A stretch of DNA of 64,000 nt, from the NCBI GenBank assembly GCA_022813625.1, contig JAKLMB010000004.1:434001-498000 (forward strand), in the 5' to 3' direction. Made by a program: the position numbers and the translations under genes. Origin of the DNA: Aaosphaeria pasadenensis. Its lineage: Eukaryota; Ascomycota; Dothideomycetes; Pleosporales. The notes beneath the pieces are model-generated. The model was not told the DNA's origin and did no database searches. It was given only the letters and a program-made list of their open reading frames with translations. The stretch's first letter is position 1. Each line of letters starts with the position of its first letter. Positions 60,596 through 64,000 of the stretch are shown here, piece by piece.

Positions 60596-63409
60596 ATGCA
60601 ATACCACGTACATTCTCGCCGGCAGTCGTACACCGGTGGACAACGTTCACCACTTCACTTCTCATCCTCTGCTACTGCCGCTGCTGCTGCTGTCAACGCT
60701 GTCGCATCCACCTCACCGCTACCCCGACACCCTCAGCAACAGCAACAGCACAAGCACCAGCATCAGAGGACAAACACGGTGCCTGACGCGCCCACTCTAC
60801 TGCGCCTACCCTCCTCCTCTACTACCAGCTCCCACTCCCATTCCCAGCCCCAGTCCCAATCCCAATCTCACTCCCAACAAGCCGCCCCCATACCCACGCG
60901 CACCCGTCGAGCCACAACAACAGGCCCCTCCACTCCAATCCTACTGATCCCCAATCAACCCTCCGGCTCATCAGCAACCTCACCTACCTACTTCTCGCCG
61001 CATCACCCTTCTACTTCCTCCGTCGCAGGCAAAGAGCCGCGCAGCCCGGGAAACGGTCGGTCGCCTGCATGGAATACCAGCGGTATCGATAACTCGCGCG
61101 GTCCGCCAATCACCCTCATCACCCGTGGCATCGCAGCTGACACCGCGCGACGGCCACAAAAGCCTTCCAGGCCTGCTGATTTCGCATTCGCCCAACAACA
61201 ACTTCTACAATCTGGATTGGTTTCTCCAGGTATCGCGTCTAATACCTCCACAGGTCGCAGAAGTCGGAGGAGTTCGGTGGCCTCGATTGACTCGTCGCAA
61301 GCAAACAATAACAATAACAATAACAACGCAACCCGCACCAACACCAACACCAATACCATAACAACAAACACGCCACGCCTATCACGGCACAACAGCCACC
61401 AAACCACTGAGCCAGAACAGTATATGGCTCATAGCCCCGACGATTATTCTGATTACAGCTCGGGTGCGCGCAGCCACCCTGAAGAAGTGAACATGGACCA
61501 TGGGAAAGGTGTCAAGGGCACGGCGGGAAACGACGGCGAGCAGGGCGAGGATCTCTTTTTAAACATCGCATCGGACACAGCAAGAGAACATGCTTTACGT
61601 TCTGATAGACTTCGGGTGAGTCTCCTACAATTGTTCCCGTATTCCGCGTCGATCCAGTGCCAGCGAATGCCCACAATTGGGCATGATTGATTGCATGCTG
61701 ACCTTTCCTAGTCAAGACTTGCCCGCCCCAGCAATCGTCAGTCTTTCCCCACCGCCTCTTCTGCACAGTCCAACACGACAACACAGCAACCGAGCAGACT
61801 TCCCTCTGCCACGGACGCAAAATCCACGGCGACACAATACAGGCGAGCTTCCGCATTTTCTACCGTTTCACGAGCCCACCGCGAACAATCGCCAATGTCG
61901 CCTGCACCAGTTCTTGATACACCGCGCACGTACCAGAATGAGCTCTCGCCGAAGCGGTCTTTCTCCGTCAAGAAAGACACTGAGCTCTCGCCGCACCAGT
62001 TCCTGAGCCAACTCTCCAGCTCACGGCGGCGACCTTCCAACCCAGAAGTCACACACACACCTCCGAACCGCACATCGACCTACCGGCCTTCCAACCTGAA
62101 CTATTCGACACCCAGAGCGCAGCCCGAGACACCTCAAGCCGAGGCCCGCCAGGAAACTGCATCTCGTGTTGACGGCACAGAATCTCTGGACTCTACTGGT
62201 GCCGCCACCTCTGTCTGGGACGAATTGGACGAATTGAAGACTAGGATACGACGGATTGAACTCGGCGGCAAGATCCCCGCAACGTCGGGTGCGGTGGTAG
62301 CCAATGCTACTGAGCGACCGCGAACTGCAAATACCTCGGTCACCACGGTCTCGTCTTCTCCGAAGCAACAACGAAAGAATAACGCTTCACCTCCGGAGTC
62401 CACCGCTGGCACCAGCACCCCGCAAAGGACACATCCACTCCTCAGGGATGCTCTTGCCAAGGCCAGAAAACATGTTGCCCCACCAGTCTACCGTTCTCTC
62501 GAAGCAACGGCCACCGAAGCATTGGAGCTTGCGGAATTAACTGGAAGTGCGGGACCACAGGGAAACCTCCAAACTGTAAGCTCAGTCTTGCACGGCGCCT
62601 CCATCTCAGATAGGCAGATTCGCCGCAAAGCCGACAGCATCTGCCGCAGCCTTACAGAACTTTGTATCGAATTGTGCGATAACAAATCCTCAATAGCAAG
62701 TCCTGCAATCCGTTCAATCAATGGGGCTCCAACCCGCCGCCTAAGTGTACAGATCAACGGCGCCGAGTCTCCGACTATACGACCCAGTATCGAAGAAGAG
62801 AGTGATACCATTCCACGAAACAGTCCAAGCCGAGCAATGTCTCGGATTGAAGCTCGAAGGACCAGTCTTATGGCCGGGAACCTGAATGGAAGCCCTCGCG
62901 AAGCAAGCTACGAGCCTCTTACTCCTTCTCAAAGTGGAATTCCTACCAGGTTAAGCCGAGCCGGTACAAGTCTGCAGCGAGCGCGCCGAAGAGACGAAGA
63001 AGAAGATGATGACGATCCAACCCTCCGTGTTCCATCTCGTGCAATGACCGATTTCAGAGATATTCGCGCTAGTGCGAACCACACGAAGCGGTTCAGCAGA
63101 GAGTATACGTCTCGCGAGCAGCTTCAGGAACTTCAGCCCGGTCCGGCGTTGCAGCAGCACACCTCGTCTCTTCGTCGGCCAACAATATCGGGCGCGGAAA
63201 ACAATTCTCTATTGTACCAAGACGATTCAAGATTCCATATTGAGCGACGGCGCACGCCTGGCTACGAAAAGCCACTATCTGCTGACCTTGGAAGTCGCTT
63301 AGTGCAACCTACCACTAACTACAGTGCCCATAGAGCATCGCTGGGTGCTCAGGGCCTTGGACGCAACACAAGTGTGAGCAGAAGGGTCCGAACAAATGCT
63401 GGCGAGTGA
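60596..63409 (+). CDS. large Ser/Thr/Gln-rich protein of unknown function
   Basis: Two exons (60596-61615 and 61712-63409) separated by a 96-nt intron (GTGAGT...TTCCTAG) give 905 residues. The N-terminal 330 residues are low complexity, with Gln, His, Asn, Thr and Ser-Gln repeats and many TP/SP sites. A conserved-looking block EDLFLNIASDTAREHALRSDRLRSRLARPSNRQS spans the splice site and supports the join. Further blocks are SPAPVLDTPRTYQNELSPKRSFSVKKDTELSPHQFLSQLSSSRRR, VWDELDELKTRIRRIE (a likely coiled coil), and HPLLRDALAKARKHVAPPVYRSLEATATEALELAEL. The rest is Ser/Arg-rich. This resembles a conserved uncharacterised Pezizomycotina protein; no enzyme motif, membrane segment or signal peptide is seen. 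Many basic-Ser sites suggest regulation by phosphorylation. Confidence 0.82.
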
Positions 63410-64000
63410 GCATATTGAGATCAACACATTAAAAGTTTTTCCAACAGAGTTATTGACGATTGTAATGAAACACATATATACCCCGCCTACTTTCAGGCCG
63501 GCGACATGCAATGGCGAAACCCCCAGCCATAGACCATCAGCATACAGCGAGAGCATTGCGTCCGACCTATTCCCGTCCCTCGCGGAAACCATACGGGACC
63601 ATTCACCATCAACCGACTTCTTTCTCCCCGCTAGTGCCTTCTTCCAAAACATCTAGCTGGCTTTCTTTTGTGCAAACTTATTGCAGATTCCCTAAGCGGC
63701 TTACTGGCTATCGCCGAAGAGTACATTACATTCTGTGGAAGGGGTTTAGACATATCCCTATATTTGCAGCAGCATGGCATAGTCCCCAAGCAAGCGATTT
63801 TTTCTACAGTTGTATAAATAGTACAGCATCATTCAGGCGTTTCATTTTTTCCTTTTTGGACAAGACACGTTATCCGTCTCCCCTTTTGACAAAGGAGTGG
63901 ATATACCAAAGTTTTATTTTGTGTGGAAGGGCATCCTCGTTGTAGTGTAGCATCTGGTATCAAACACAATGATGGACCTTGTATCAATTGACCGGCGAGC
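63410..64000. other. 3' region at the right window edge
   Basis: It is probably the 3' UTR of the gene ending at 63409, followed by T-rich sequence. Open frames here have no recognised content. Confidence 0.5.

Noticed and set aside
1..64000. CRISPR array
   Set aside because: No regularly spaced direct repeats, and the window is eukaryotic; only microsatellites and minisatellites are present.

Overview
The window looks like nuclear DNA of a filamentous ascomycete (Pezizomycotina). Most coding regions are split by short GT-AG introns, typically 47-60 nt, with CTAAC/CTGAC-type branch sites. The gene set is typical of that group: CENP-B-type HTH protein, 2EXR-like protein, GT90 with a membrane N-terminus, fungal PXA-domain protein, SLC4/Bor1 transporter. 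The class cannot be fixed from the sequence. Exon boundaries below were placed by eye, requiring GT-AG ends, frame continuity and recovery of family motifs. No RNA evidence was available.

Layout. 0-5.4 kb is a long non-coding leader with microsatellites and a telomere-like tract, possibly starting with the tail of a truncated gene. 5.4-6.4 kb holds an unrecognised gene. 9.2-11.9 kb encodes a Vid24-domain (GID ubiquitin ligase receptor-like) protein, convergent with a cytochrome P450 at 12.7-14.4 kb. 16-17.1 kb is a 2EXR-like protein, convergent with a large GT90 glycosyltransferase at 17.4-20.8 kb. Cysteine dioxygenase (21.9-22.6 kb) and the translation GTPase DRG1 (23.2-24.8 kb) are divergent. 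27.1-29 kb encodes a CENP-B-type DNA-binding protein, followed by 6 kb in which I see no gene. 35-38.1 kb is a PXA-domain protein with one very long intron, divergent from Mediator subunit MED10. After 3 kb without a recognised gene come a Bor1/SLC4 anion transporter, a SET-domain protein, the helicase DBP8 and a RidA deaminase (41.9-49.8 kb). Then follow a tRNA-Lys gene, an NTF2/SnoaL-like protein, an intradiol dioxygenase, pyruvate decarboxylase, the splicing factor PRP45/SNW1 and a large low-complexity protein (50.2-63.4 kb).

The genes do not form one pathway. Most are housekeeping genes (translation GTPase, Mediator, ribosome biogenesis helicase, spliceosome, metabolite repair, fermentation). 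The P450, the dioxygenase and the SnoaL-like protein are accessory metabolism. There is no polyketide synthase, NRPS or terpene synthase, so no secondary-metabolite cluster is claimed.

The most unusual observation is the tRNA-Lys(CUU) gene at 50228-50390 (minus strand). Besides a normal intron after position 37, its T-arm is interrupted by a 52-nt segment with a GTAAGT donor, a CTAAC branch-like site and a CAG acceptor. Removing that segment restores a perfect T-stem and a fully paired acceptor stem. It therefore looks like a spliceosome-type intron inside a nuclear tRNA gene.
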